A program made the translations under genes and the position numbers. 64,000 nucleotides of DNA from positions 1-64,000 of the forward strand of contig NZ_MZGV01000023.1 in NCBI RefSeq assembly GCF_002029235.1. Direction: 5' to 3'. Source of the DNA: Clostridium oryzae. GTDB lineage: Bacteria; Bacillota; Clostridia; Clostridiales; Clostridiaceae. The notes under the pieces were generated by a model. The model had not been told where the DNA came from and made no database searches. It saw only the letters and a list, made by a program, of their open reading frames with translations. Below, in pieces: positions 7,652 to 16,622 of this stretch (the first letter of the stretch is position 1; each line of letters starts with the position of its first letter).

Positions 7652-9760
7652 TTATTCATAGGTATGCTTTCTGCTGCTGTGAGATATTCTATCCTTTCTC
7701 TCTGCAACTTTACCAGCACCAAATCTCTCATCAAGACTTAAATATCCTGTAACTCTTGATACTCCTTGTATGTTGTAGCTTCCGCACTTAGTACATTTAG
7801 TATCTCCACTATGCAGATAGGTTCCGCAATCTTTGCAATATCTTATATGAAAATTAATACCTATATAACTTATATTCGTGTTTTTATATGCATAATTAAG
7901 TATACTCATTATATCTTCACCATTAGGAGTATCGTCTAGTTCGATATAACTAATATGACCTGCATTACACAACTTATGATATGGAGCTTCTGTCTCTATC
8001 TTATCCTTTATTGATATAGCAAAACCAACAGGTATATGATAACTATTTGTATAGTATTCCTTATCTGTAACTCCTGGAATTATACCGAATATTTTTTTAT
8101 CCTGTACTATGAATTTTCCACTTAATCCTTCAGCTGGTGTAGCATATGTACTCCAATTAAGTCTATCTTGTTGAGTAATTTTATCGGTGTATTCTCTTAT
8201 ATGAGTAATTATTCTTAAACCAAGTTCCTTAGCTTCAATACTTTCACCGTGATGTTTACCTATGAGTGCTGTCAGTGTTTCAGCCAGACCTATAAAACCG
8301 ATTCCCCAAGTTCCCTGCTTAAGTATTGGCTCAATAGAATCATCTGGTTTAAGTCCTTCTGATCCCTTCATAAGACCTTGCCCTGCTACAAATGGTAAAT
8401 CTTTTACCCTTAGTTTTTTGAGGACATCGTATCGATGAAGCAGTGCCTCTCTCGTAAGTGCTAATCTGCTATCTAAAAGTTCAAAAAATTTATCTATATC
8501 ACCTTTAGCTAATATTCCTATCCTCGGAAGATTAATTGTTGAAGGAGCAATATTCCCTCTTCCTTTTGTTCCAGGCTCACCATTTATATTTGAAATAACA
8601 TAAGTTCTGCAGCCCATAGTAGCTGGAATTATTCCTTGATCATAATATTTTTTGTTAAAATCAGCATCCATATTCATAAAAGTTGGGTTCATACGTTTAG
8701 CTGCTACTCTACAAGCCAACTCATACAGATAGTAATATGGATCTTCCTTTTCACGATTTAAACCTGCTTTTACTCTAAATATTATATTGGGGAATATAGG
8801 TTGCTCACCTTTTCCAAGCCCTTTTTCATATTGCAGTAAGAATATTTCACAAACAAGTGCTGCATCCTTTGAATGCGGTATTCCTATATTTACAGAACTG
8901 AACGGTACTTGTGAACCGGCTCTTGAATGCATTGTATTCAAATTATAAACTATTCCCTGCATGGCTTGCGATATAGTCTTTCTAAGTTTCTTTTCCACCA
9001 TAGACTCTATCAGATTCTTTGGAACTCCAAGCTCCTCAATTTCTGCTCTTATTTCCTGTCTTGTCGGCTCAACAAAAGCAGCCATATCATTATCAAAATC
9101 AGGATGTGACTGACCGCCAAACATATCATTTTGAGTGGATTGAAGTAAAATACATGAAAGTTCTGCGGCTGACTCTATTCTTTTGGGTTTATTTATCGTT
9201 CCATAACCCGTATTAAATCCTCTTTCAAGAATCTCCCTAGTAGGTATATGTAGACAATTAGTAGTTAAATTATAACTATCTAAGTCATGATAATATATGT
9301 CTCCATTTTCATGAAGTTTTGCAAGGTGCTTAGGCATTGTTGAAAGATTATGCCATTTGTTAGATTCACTTGCTATTCTAAGCAATTTAGAACTAAAATT
9401 ATTACCTACGTTAGCATTATCTCTATCTGTTTCCACACCTATTTTGGTTATTGCTTTCATTAAATCAGATTTGATTTCTCTTATTGTCGTTCTTTCTTTT
9501 CGATAATTTGAGTAAGCTACTCCTATTTGTTTATAATCGTTTTCTTTTAAAACTTCTTCTACAATATTTTGTATACTTTCTACACTAATTTTATCCTCGG
9601 TTTTTTCTTCAATAACTCTTATTGCCTTTTGTGTAAGTTCTACAGCTTCACTTTCTTTGATATCCTCGCCTATTTCTTCAGCTGCCCCTTTTATGGCATC
9701 AGTAATTTTCACTGAATTAAAGCTTGTTTCTCTTCCATCTCTCTTTACAACATATAGCAT
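7652..9760 (-). CDS. nrdD: anaerobic (class III) ribonucleoside-triphosphate reductase
   Basis: Oxygen-sensitive enzyme reducing NTPs to dNTPs with formate as reductant, 702 residues. An N-terminal ATP-cone (about 1-95, starting LYVVKRDGRETSF) gives allosteric control. The large barrel domain follows, and the C terminus carries the Zn site CKDCG...CTKCG and the glycyl-radical loop RVTGYLS with Gly near residue 672. AGGAGG precedes the ATG. Transcription starts from a promoter at 9797-9825, and a 12-bp palindrome lies between the promoter and the ribosome site. With nrdG it gives the cell dNTPs without oxygen, consistent with a strict anaerobe. Confidence 0.97.
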   Translation of the reverse strand: MLYVVKRDGRETSFNSVKITDAIKGAAEEIGEDIKESEAVELTQKAIRVIEEKTEDKISVESIQNIVEEVLKENDYKQIGVAYSNYRKERTTIREIKSDLMKAITKIGVETDRDNANVGNNFSSKLLRIASESNKWHNLSTMPKHLAKLHENGDIYYHDLDSYNLTTNCLHIPTREILERGFNTGYGTINKPKRIESAAELSCILLQSTQNDMFGGQSHPDFDNDMAAFVEPTRQEIRAEIEELGVPKNLIESMVEKKLRKTISQAMQGIVYNLNTMHSRAGSQVPFSSVNIGIPHSKDAALVCEIFLLQYEKGLGKGEQPIFPNIIFRVKAGLNREKEDPYYYLYELACRVAAKRMNPTFMNMDADFNKKYYDQGIIPATMGCRTYVISNINGEPGTKGRGNIAPSTINLPRIGILAKGDIDKFFELLDSRLALTREALLHRYDVLKKLRVKDLPFVAGQGLMKGSEGLKPDDSIEPILKQGTWGIGFIGLAETLTALIGKHHGESIEAKELGLRIITHIREYTDKITQQDRLNWSTYATPAEGLSGKFIVQDKKIFGIIPGVTDKEYYTNSYHIPVGFAISIKDKIETEAPYHKLCNAGHISYIELDDTPNGEDIMSILNYAYKNTNISYIGINFHIRYCKDCGTYLHSGDTKCTKCGSYNIQGVSRVTGYLSLDERFGAGKVAERKDRISHSSRKHTYE

Positions 9761-9778
9761 ATACTAGCCTCCTAAAGC

Positions 9779-9790
9779 ACAATATATTGT
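9779..9790. promoter_or_regulatory. candidate NrdR operator upstream of nrdD
   Basis: ACAATATATTGT is a perfect 12-bp palindrome and matches the core of the known NrdR box (ACAC-A/T-ATATAT-A/T-GTGT). It lies just downstream of the -10 box, overlapping the likely transcription start, a good place for a repressor. NrdR boxes usually come in pairs; I do not see a clear second box one turn-multiple upstream, and nrdR itself is not in the window. Confidence 0.45.
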
Positions 9791-9796
9791 AAATGT

Positions 9797-9825
9797 ATTA
9801 TACTCTGATAATAAAAATTAAGCAA
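9797..9825 (-). promoter_or_regulatory. promoter of nrdDG
   Basis: On the minus strand TTGCTT (9825-9820), a 17-bp spacer, and TATAAT (9802-9797), about 40 bp upstream of the nrdD start. Confidence 0.65.
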
Positions 9826-9927
9826 TTTTATATTTGATTAATAATTTTTACTAAGCACATATAGGTCAAAAATACTCTTTTTTATTCCTTTTTTTATTAG
9901 CATCTACACGTTGACAATTCATTATGT

Positions 9928-9955
9928 TTAACAATGTTATAAAATATGCTATAAT
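9928..9955 (+). promoter_or_regulatory. promoter of the YerB-like lipoprotein gene
   Basis: TTAACA (9928-9933), 16-bp spacer, TATAAT (9950-9955), about 36 bp before the start codon. A better -35-like TTGACA at 9910 is too far from this -10 box. Confidence 0.5.
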
Positions 9956-9991
9956 TATTAAATCAATGTCTGTATTTGAAGGGAGTCTTAT

Positions 9992-11035
9992 ATGAATAAA
10001 AGATGGTTTCTATCAACTTTACTAGTGTGCTCTATTTTTTTATCTAGTTGTAATGGTTCTTCTACTAAAAATACTGTAAAAAAAAGTTCAGATAAGCCTA
10101 AAAGTTCAATTGTAAGCAAGGAAGTCATCAAAAAAGATACAAAGAAAAAAGCCCCTATATATAGGTCTGTATATACTGGATTAAAAATATCGAAAAAGCA
10201 ATATAAAAATATACCGTTTATGGCTGTCATAGAAAATTCAAGAGCAGCCAGGCCTCAGGCTGGACTTTCCAAAGCAGATATAGTCTTCGAAACTATGGCT
10301 GAAGGCGGAGTTCCTAGATTTATGGCATTGTTTTATTCCAATTCACCTAAAGTCATAGGACCTGTTAGAAGCGCAAGGCCTTACTTTTTAACTCTTTCTG
10401 TTGAATTTAACCTTCCTTTCGCCCATTGTGGCGGAAGCAGCGAAGCTTTAAATAGAATAAAAACTGATAGTACTATAATGAGTATGAATCAATATGCCTA
10501 TGGTAACTATTACTGGAGAGATCCTTCAAGATATGCTCCTCATAATCTATATACTTCAGCTGCTAAACTAAGGAAATTGATAAGAGTAAAAAATTATGTA
10601 CATAAACCTAAATCAAGCCTAAAATTTAGTACTACTTATTGGAATTCAAACAAAACAAACATAAAGAACATAAACATGAGGTTCAATTCCTATTATTCAA
10701 CATCGTATAAATATAAGAATGGATTATATTATAAGTATATGGATGGTATTGCTTCAATGGATAAACTGTACAATAAACCATTAGCTTTTAAAAACATAAT
10801 TATTCAGATTACAGATATAAGCACAAGAAAAGATACTAGACTTAATATAAAACAAACTGGAAACGGAAAAGGCTATGTACTTAGTCAGGGCAAACTGATA
10901 AAAATAAACTGGAAGAAGTCGAGTGAAAAATCACCTACTATTATTACTGATAAAAATGGAAGTGTTATCAAACTTTCACGAGGAAACACTTGGTGGCATA
11001 TTCTAGATAGCTCCTGCAAACTTAGCTTTAAATAA
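9992..11035 (+). CDS. DUF3048 (YerB-like) lipoprotein
   Basis: Predicted lipoprotein of 347 residues: positive N terminus, hydrophobic stretch and lipobox LSSC with the lipidated Cys near residue 20, then a Lys/Ser-rich tether. The folded part begins near residue 70 (FMAVIENSRAARPQAGLSKADIVFE, GGVPRFMALFYS, GPVRSARPYF), which is the DUF3048 N-terminal domain; a second domain occupies about 235-345. The family is widespread in Firmicutes and of unknown biochemical role. GAAGGGAG precedes the ATG. The PadR gene follows 31 bp later, so co-transcription is likely. Confidence 0.88.
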   Translation: MNKRWFLSTLLVCSIFLSSCNGSSTKNTVKKSSDKPKSSIVSKEVIKKDTKKKAPIYRSVYTGLKISKKQYKNIPFMAVIENSRAARPQAGLSKADIVFETMAEGGVPRFMALFYSNSPKVIGPVRSARPYFLTLSVEFNLPFAHCGGSSEALNRIKTDSTIMSMNQYAYGNYYWRDPSRYAPHNLYTSAAKLRKLIRVKNYVHKPKSSLKFSTTYWNSNKTNIKNINMRFNSYYSTSYKYKNGLYYKYMDGIASMDKLYNKPLAFKNIIIQITDISTRKDTRLNIKQTGNGKGYVLSQGKLIKINWKKSSEKSPTIITDKNGSVIKLSRGNTWWHILDSSCKLSFK

Positions 11036-11066
11036 TTTCATTAATTAGGCAAAGGAAGCTGGTGAA

Positions 11067-11525
11067 ATGGATAAATCAAATTTACATAGAGACGGAATAA
11101 AGGAAGAAGAAAGAAAGTTATATTTAGAATATAAAAAGAAATTAAAAGAACTTAGAAAAGTGAAGAAGGAAAATGAATCTGTTGGTCAAGTCTTCACAAA
11201 AGGTCTTTTACCTTTGTATGTACTTTTTATACTTAATCTAGGTCCTTCCAACGGAAATGACATTGCAAATAAGGTTGGAAAGAGAACTGACGGCCTTTGG
11301 CTGCCAAGTACTGGTGGAATCTATCCGATACTTAAGCGTTTTGAAAAGGCTGGTTTAGTTGAAGGTAAATGGGATGATCCAGAAAAAAAACTTCAGAAAA
11401 TTTATTCTCTTACCGAGCTTGGAATTGAGGAATATGAACATAAAAAAAAATTATTAAAATGTAAGATAGAGGAGTCTCTTTCTGTCTTCAAAATTGTTTA
11501 TAACGATCTATATAAAAAAGGGTAA
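11067..11525 (+). CDS. PadR-family transcriptional regulator
   Basis: Winged-helix DNA-binding protein of 152 residues. A charged, Lys/Glu-rich N-terminal extension (about 1-40) precedes the PadR domain: LYVLFILNLGPSNGNDIANKV, then LPSTGGIYPILKRFEKAGLVEGKW and IYSLTELGIEEY, followed by a short C-terminal dimerisation helix. PadR proteins usually repress nearby transporter genes in response to small molecules. Here the neighbours are the YerB-like lipoprotein upstream and the convergent Mrp ATPase; no operator is obvious. AAAGGAAG precedes the ATG. The stop codon is embedded in the following terminator hairpin. Confidence 0.9.
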   Translation: MDKSNLHRDGIKEEERKLYLEYKKKLKELRKVKKENESVGQVFTKGLLPLYVLFILNLGPSNGNDIANKVGKRTDGLWLPSTGGIYPILKRFEKAGLVEGKWDDPEKKLQKIYSLTELGIEEYEHKKKLLKCKIEESLSVFKIVYNDLYKKG

Positions 11526-11575
11526 GAAGTGACTCCCGTCGGCTGCAAAATGCCTCCTCCAACCACTTCCTACCC
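11520..11575 (+). terminator. type D hairpin with conserved loop, copy 1
   Basis: A 12-bp stem (11520-11531 with 11564-11575, one mismatch) closes a 32-nt loop holding CCCGTCGGCTGCAAAATGCC. The loop nearly matches that of the hairpin at 39044-39098 although the stem sequences differ. The 5' arm includes the padR stop codon. A half copy of the type A tract (CTTCACTTTACTCTCTACTC) follows at about 11605-11630. Confidence 0.7.
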
Positions 11576-11611
11576 TGTGTCGGCTAGCTCCGCTGAATTC
11601 CCACCTTCACT

Positions 11612-12454
11612 TTACTCTCTACTCTTTACTATATCCTTAATTATAGGTGTGTACTTTTGGATGTTGACCATATATTGTTCAACAGTCCCATTTTCCATAT
11701 TCTCAGTGAGGTCTAGGTCTACTGGCAGTTCCATAATCAAATTGAGGTTAAAATATTTCGCATGCTCTTCAGCTGAAGTTTTACTGAATATTCTTATCTT
11801 CTCGCCGCAGGAACACGTCACATAAGACATATTTTCAACTACCCCAAGTAATGGTATATTCAACTTTTCTGCCATTACCACTACCTTGTTTACTATCATA
11901 GACACCATATTCTGAGGCGTCGATACAATCACCATTGAACTAACTGGAAAACTCTGCATTACTGTTAATGCTACATCACCTGTACCTGGAGGCATATCTA
12001 TAAGCAAGTAATCAAGCTCTCCCCACATAGTATCACCAAACATCTGATTTAGAACCCCATTTATCACTGGTCCTCTCCATATAACAGGCTGATCCTCAAC
12101 CTCTGTAAGGAAGTTAAGAGACATCACTTTTATACCAAGAGAAGTTTCAATAGGTTCAAATTTAACCTGATCCTTTGCATCTGCCTGCAGAATTGGTGCT
12201 CTTTTCTTATTTGCGCCAAAAAATCTAGGCATAGATGGACCTGTTATATCTGCATCTAAAACTCCAACCTTATAACCTGCTTTTCTCAATTCTATTGCCA
12301 TTAATCCAGTAACAGTAGATTTTCCTACTCCACCTTTTCCACTTATAACTCCAATAATATTTTTAATTTTCCCATATTTCGGAGTAAGCTTTGAACAGCT
12401 TTTCTCTCCGCCGCAATTATTCTTACTTGGGCAACTATCACATTTACTACTCAT
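11612..12454 (-). CDS. Mrp/NBP35-family iron-sulfur carrier ATPase
   Basis: P-loop ATPase that carries or transfers Fe-S clusters to target proteins, 280 residues. A short Cys-rich N terminus (CDSCPSKNNCGGEKSC) is typical of the clostridial subfamily. The deviant Walker A GKGGVGKST lies near residue 40, with DADITGPSMPRF, the switch DMPPGTGDVALT, and a CxC pair in VTCSCGEK near the C terminus that binds the bridging cluster in homologues. AGGAGG precedes the ATG. It precedes no Fe-S biogenesis operon here. Substrates may include the many Fe-S enzymes of this anaerobe, but that is inference. Confidence 0.92.
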   Translation of the reverse strand: MSSKCDSCPSKNNCGGEKSCSKLTPKYGKIKNIIGVISGKGGVGKSTVTGLMAIELRKAGYKVGVLDADITGPSMPRFFGANKKRAPILQADAKDQVKFEPIETSLGIKVMSLNFLTEVEDQPVIWRGPVINGVLNQMFGDTMWGELDYLLIDMPPGTGDVALTVMQSFPVSSMVIVSTPQNMVSMIVNKVVVMAEKLNIPLLGVVENMSYVTCSCGEKIRIFSKTSAEEHAKYFNLNLIMELPVDLDLTENMENGTVEQYMVNIQKYTPIIKDIVKSRE

Positions 12455-12481
12455 TTTTTCCTCCTTGTTGTATAATTACTT

Positions 12482-13333
12482 TTAAAATCCCGTCATAACT
12501 TTATCTGAGATTTGAATTGTCCATTCCCCATTTTCATATACATCGTTCACATAATACTTTTTTTCACTGTGTTCCTTTTTATTATCAACAAGCAATATAG
12601 CTTTATACAGGGATGGCTTATAGCCTTGTGTTTTTAATGTAACAACGACATCAAAATCGGTTCTGTTATTATCTACAAGAACCGCTTCTGGCATAACATT
12701 GCTCAGCTTATTTTTAAACGAATCTATATCTATAGATAACAAATATTTTTGCATTTCCACATCCTGAGAAATATCTATACCAATGGCCTTATTTTTCTTA
12801 TTTACTACATTACCATAATCCTTAAAAAACTTAAGTATAGTACCATAATATACTTTTTCAAATTCCGTAGGTTTTCTAGTATTCCATAAGTTTTTTATGA
12901 TATCAATATCTAGCCTTCTGGAAACAATATATATCTTCTTACCATCTTCACTAAATAGATTTCCTGCATCATGCTTATCAAGTCCAGCAATATAATCAAA
13001 CTTATATACTTTATCTCCCTTATGTATTTCAAAAGTATAATCAGCCTTAAGAGACGATTTTCTATCAACCTTCTTTGCAGATGATAATATACTATAAAGC
13101 TCTTTAATAGCACTCTTATCTGTTACAACAAACCTAAAACCTAAATCTCTCGTACTTTGTATAACTATCTTGTTTGCCATATTGTTCTTTATATATTCAA
13201 AATCAGCATTTTTCATTCCTAACTTTACTTGAAGCTTATCAATTCTGTTACATCCTGAAAAAAGTAAAGTCATAATAAGCAGCATAACAAATGGTATCCT
13301 GTAAATAGTCTTCTTTATATTAATTATCGGCAA
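12482..13333 (-). CDS. uncharacterised lipoprotein downstream of lgt
   Basis: No family recognised. Hydrophobic N terminus with lipobox LFSGC, then about 255 residues of mixed beta/alpha sequence including a strand-rich region with SEDGKKIYIVSRR and LYKAILLVDNKKE. The frame is open from 13369, but AAAGGAG lies eight bases upstream of a TTG at 13333, which gives MPIINIKKTIYRIPFVMLL, a normal lipoprotein signal. It follows lgt, the enzyme that would lipidate it, by about 28 bp, so the two are probably one transcript. Confidence 0.75.
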   Translation of the reverse strand: MPIINIKKTIYRIPFVMLLIMTLLFSGCNRIDKLQVKLGMKNADFEYIKNNMANKIVIQSTRDLGFRFVVTDKSAIKELYSILSSAKKVDRKSSLKADYTFEIHKGDKVYKFDYIAGLDKHDAGNLFSEDGKKIYIVSRRLDIDIIKNLWNTRKPTEFEKVYYGTILKFFKDYGNVVNKKNKAIGIDISQDVEMQKYLLSIDIDSFKNKLSNVMPEAVLVDNNRTDFDVVVTLKTQGYKPSLYKAILLVDNKKEHSEKKYYVNDVYENGEWTIQISDKVMTGF

Positions 13334-13361
13334 AACTAGATCTCCTTTCGAAATAATTGTT

Positions 13362-14108
13362 CTATTCACTCTTCTGAGGATATAAAAATAATATTATTCC
13401 AAATATAAAAGTAAATATGCAAATAAATTGTGAAGTAGATAAAACTCCAACACTACCCCTAGGGTCGTTTCTGAGGAACTCAATTAGAAATCTTCCTATG
13501 CTATATAATACGATATAGGCTGAAAAAATACTTCCTTTCTTTCTAGGTTTTCTTCCGTAATACAGTAGGAAAATAGCCAGTGCGAAATCAAATATAGAAG
13601 AATATATCTGAGTCGGAATAAGATTCACGTCGTTTGGAGCAAATTGTGACTTTGTAAATTTTACACCTATTCTTAATTGAGTCTCTCTACCATAACAACA
13701 CCCAGCCAGAAAACATCCTATACGGCCAAAACCCTGTGCTAAAGGAACAGATGGTGTAATAAGATCAATAACTTTAAGCGTGTCCCATTTCTTATTTCTG
13801 CAATATAAGTAAACTGCCACAGCCCCTAAAATAATTCCACCTATAACCACAAAACCAGAGCCGAGATTAAGCAATTCTTTAGGGTTTTTTATAAAATAGT
13901 TTATTTCAACAATTACATACAATAGCTTACTTCCAATTACACCACATATAACAGCTATAAAGGCCATATTGAATATCTTATCATCATCATAGCCCTTCTT
14001 CTTTGCTCTATAATTAAGAAGAAGCATAGCAGCAATAATTCCTATAGCTATCATTGTTCCATATCCTTGAATTTTCAAAGGTCCTATATCAAATAACACG
14101 GGTCTCAT
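13362..14108 (-). CDS. lgt: prolipoprotein diacylglyceryl transferase
   Basis: Integral membrane enzyme transferring diacylglycerol from phosphatidylglycerol to the lipobox Cys of prolipoproteins, 248 residues. About seven hydrophobic segments are visible. Diagnostic motifs are GPLKIQGYGTMIAIG near the N terminus, FVVIGGIILGA, and the Lgt signature GRIGCFLAGCCYG near residue 130, followed by PTQIYSSIFDF and RFLIEFLRNDPRG. The conserved first-half HG[G/A]L loop is altered to GSGFVVIGG here. It acts on, among others, the YerB-like and downstream lipoproteins. Confidence 0.95.
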   Translation of the reverse strand: MRPVLFDIGPLKIQGYGTMIAIGIIAAMLLLNYRAKKKGYDDDKIFNMAFIAVICGVIGSKLLYVIVEINYFIKNPKELLNLGSGFVVIGGIILGAVAVYLYCRNKKWDTLKVIDLITPSVPLAQGFGRIGCFLAGCCYGRETQLRIGVKFTKSQFAPNDVNLIPTQIYSSIFDFALAIFLLYYGRKPRKKGSIFSAYIVLYSIGRFLIEFLRNDPRGSVGVLSTSQFICIFTFIFGIILFLYPQKSE

Positions 14109-14174
14109 TGCAAAATCTCCTTTTTCTACTGCCTCTTAGTTTTTTTATTATATTATTTATCTGTAAACAAATTA

Positions 14175-14192
14175 GAGAAGCCTAAGCTTCTC
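14175..14192 (-). terminator. weak hairpin after the 194-residue protein gene
   Basis: GAGAAGC/GCTTCTC stem with a 4-nt loop lies between the gene ending at 14245 and lgt; followed on the minus strand by TAATTTGTTT. Weak terminator at best. Confidence 0.4.
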
Positions 14193-14244
14193 ATTATGCA
14201 CAGATTAATTATAATACTAATGCTTGTGTTAAGCAATGTATGTT

Positions 14245-14829
14245 TTATACCTTATTAAAAGTATTAGTAATGGATTCAAATACTACAGGCAAATTAGCCT
14301 TATATTCTTCCTGGGGTACAAAAAAGCATATTCTGAAAAACTCATTATTTTCTTCTATATAATATTCCCAGGCTTTATAGATTTCTCCTGACTGATTTTT
14401 CATATTATAAGTAACTAGGTATGTTTCAAAGTTTTTTATTTTTGTCTTCTTTATTTTATAATTTAACACACTTCCAGGCTTATAGCTGCTGCTTTTACTG
14501 TTTTCAAGAAATTTTTTTAATGGTGTTTTCAATTTCCATACCTCTGCAAAGCCGTGAAGTTTCAAATCATCTGAGACAAAATTGTTGTGATACACTATCT
14601 CTGAACTATCAAATGATTCCTCATTAGTGTTCCAATTGTTAGGAAGCTTATATTGATATTTTTTACCTACAGTATAGTATTCTGTTAACTGACTTATTCC
14701 ATTTTGCATAAAGGCAGTACTCTTAAGCTTGCTATTGAATGTTAGCTGAGCACTTAATATAATAAGTATTACTCCCAAAATTATTGAAACATAGCTTATT
14801 AGTCTTCTATTTAATATAATTATTTTCAT
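14245..14829 (-). CDS. membrane-anchored 194-residue protein of unknown function
   Basis: One N-terminal membrane segment (about residues 10-30) followed by an extracytoplasmic domain of about 155 residues. The domain reads as alternating strands with YQYKLPNNWNTNEESF near its start and FFRICFFVPQEEYKANLPVVFESI near its end. That layout resembles small PsbP/LpqN-like stress or surface proteins but I cannot assign a family. It begins four bases after the stop of the acidic 467-residue protein, so the pair is almost certainly co-transcribed. Confidence 0.7.
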   Translation of the reverse strand: MKIIILNRRLISYVSIILGVILIILSAQLTFNSKLKSTAFMQNGISQLTEYYTVGKKYQYKLPNNWNTNEESFDSSEIVYHNNFVSDDLKLHGFAEVWKLKTPLKKFLENSKSSSYKPGSVLNYKIKKTKIKNFETYLVTYNMKNQSGEIYKAWEYYIEENNEFFRICFFVPQEEYKANLPVVFESITNTFNKV

Positions 14830-14833
14830 ACTA

Positions 14834-16237
14834 TTATTGTACTGGTATAACTATAGTAGAATTTCTAAAATCATAAAACATAAGCCAATATCCTAATTTA
14901 TCAAAAGCTTCCCTATTTACATCATCAATCGCCCATGTAACAAATCCTGATCTGCCGGCATAGGGTTGATCATTAATAGTTTTAAATCCTGGTATTCCAT
15001 ATACTAAATATTTAACATTTCCAAACATATCATGTTTATAGCCAAGAAGAAAATGCCCATACTTTTTTATATATGGATAATAACTTATCATTGGATAATA
15101 TACTACAGTGTACTTATTATAGTCAGATGCATCACACATATCTTCAAGACTCTTAACATTTACTCTATACCAGTCACATCTTTTTATATCTTCACATATC
15201 GGATTAACCTTTTTAAAATCTTTTGCTATATCATCAAAGAATTTTTCTAATGTTCCCTTGGTTACAGTAACTTTAGGTTTATTCTTATCACCTCTATCAA
15301 ATTCTGCTGTTTTTTTATCATCCTCTTCTATTTCAACATTAGCAGTATCTTGTTTTTCATGAGCATCTTTTTCGGCATTTTCTATTACTTTCTTATCTTC
15401 TTTTGACTCACTCTCAACTTGTTTATATTTATCCTCTGCTAACTTTTGACTATTTTTGGGCTCCTCTATTATTTCTTCAGAGTTCCTTATATCTTCTCTT
15501 GCAATAACTTCTGCCTCTGCTTTGCTATCTTTTTCCTTATTATCCTCCTCTGCTGCATTTATTTCTGGCGTTTTATTATCTATATTTTCCTGTTCTGAAT
15601 TCTCAACTATTTTTTGTTCTGAAGAATTAGTCTCAACATTTTTATTATTATCATCTATTTGATCTGCCTTGCCTTTATCTGAAACATCTTTCTGGGTAGT
15701 ATCTATATTTTTTTCGTATTCGTCAAAAATATTAGCAGGCTTCTCTTCGCTTATAGTTGGTGTTTTTACAGGCTTTTCCTGTAAACTTGGTTTCGTCCCT
15801 TCTGCATCTAACGATTTAAAGCTTTTCCAATCTCTTGGTGCATCATTAGTTATGAAACCACTCATTATAGAATGCATGTCCTTGTTATTGCTATGTTTAA
15901 CAACTGCTGCGCCGGTTACCATCTCAATAGGTATTGAAGTATCAGCAATATTGGCTGCGTTATACTCATAACTCACCTCAGCCCTTCCATATTCGTCTAC
16001 AGTCATATTACCTAGATTAACAAGTTTCCTCATTTCTTTCTTACTGCATATAAGCACCATTTGATAAGGCTCTAATTCTTTTTTTAAATTTTGTACATAG
16101 TAGGTAATTTTACACTTATCATTCTTTGTCTCTAACTTTGTATATCCAGAAGGTAACTTATCCGAAGCCAGCGAATAACCATTTTCATCCTGCTGCAATA
16201 TTATAAAATATCTGCTATAGGATTTTTTTTGTGCCAC
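14834..16237 (-). CDS. two-domain protein with long acidic disordered linker
   Basis: No named family recognised. About 467 residues. N-terminal domain (1-145) begins SYSRYFIILQQDENGYSLAS and is rich in strands. Residues about 165-330 are a low-complexity linker of Glu, Lys, Asp, Asn and Ile that is surely disordered. The C-terminal domain (about 335-467) is aromatic-rich, with WYRVNVKSLEDMCD, a YPYIKKYGHFLLGYKHD segment and GYWLMFYDFRNSTIVIPVQ at the end. No signal peptide or membrane helix. GGAGGG lies eight bases before a GTG at 16237; the upstream ATG at 16258 overlaps that site and is unlikely. In Bacillus the position next to ksgA is held by yabG, a spore coat protease, but no similarity is seen. 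Confidence 0.75.
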   Translation of the reverse strand: MAQKKSYSRYFIILQQDENGYSLASDKLPSGYTKLETKNDKCKITYYVQNLKKELEPYQMVLICSKKEMRKLVNLGNMTVDEYGRAEVSYEYNAANIADTSIPIEMVTGAAVVKHSNNKDMHSIMSGFITNDAPRDWKSFKSLDAEGTKPSLQEKPVKTPTISEEKPANIFDEYEKNIDTTQKDVSDKGKADQIDDNNKNVETNSSEQKIVENSEQENIDNKTPEINAAEEDNKEKDSKAEAEVIAREDIRNSEEIIEEPKNSQKLAEDKYKQVESESKEDKKVIENAEKDAHEKQDTANVEIEEDDKKTAEFDRGDKNKPKVTVTKGTLEKFFDDIAKDFKKVNPICEDIKRCDWYRVNVKSLEDMCDASDYNKYTVVYYPMISYYPYIKKYGHFLLGYKHDMFGNVKYLVYGIPGFKTINDQPYAGRSGFVTWAIDDVNREAFDKLGYWLMFYDFRNSTIVIPVQ

Positions 16238-16328
16238 CTTAATATCCCTCCATTGCATTTATTACAGAAAAATCACATAACTGATTTTATAAATATAAGA
16301 CGAAGTAAATGCTCTAGACTAAATAGTT

Positions 16329-16622
16329 AAAAGAAAGTGCATTAAATAGGTATGAGAGAAAAGAGTAGAGTGAAGGTTAAAATTCAGACATGCTGAATTT
16401 TGATTGTATAGATAATCCTAATTATTTAATTATGCTTTTGAAATATTAGATATTCTCTTAATTTTTAGAAAGTTATCTGCAGATAATGAGATTTAAATTC
16501 TCAGAAATTCTGCATAGCAGAATTTCTTCCTTCACTTTTCTCTCTACTCTTTACTCTTTTCTCTTACCTATTTAAAGCATGCACTAACTACTAAACATTA
16601 TCTTCATTTAATTCACTTTCTT
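16329..16622. repeat. type A intergenic palindromic repeat, copy 2 (full length)
   Basis: Full-length element of 294 bp with edges AAAAGAAAGTGCATTAAAT and a complementary end around TTCACTTTCTT. Inside are the AAGAG/CTCTT tracts, an ATTCAG...CTGAAT hairpin and an AGAAATTCTGC/GCAGAATTTCT hairpin. It occupies the gap between ksgA and the acidic protein gene; the remaining bases 16623-16774 hold nothing recognisable. Closely matches copies at 20561 and 24614. Confidence 0.8.
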
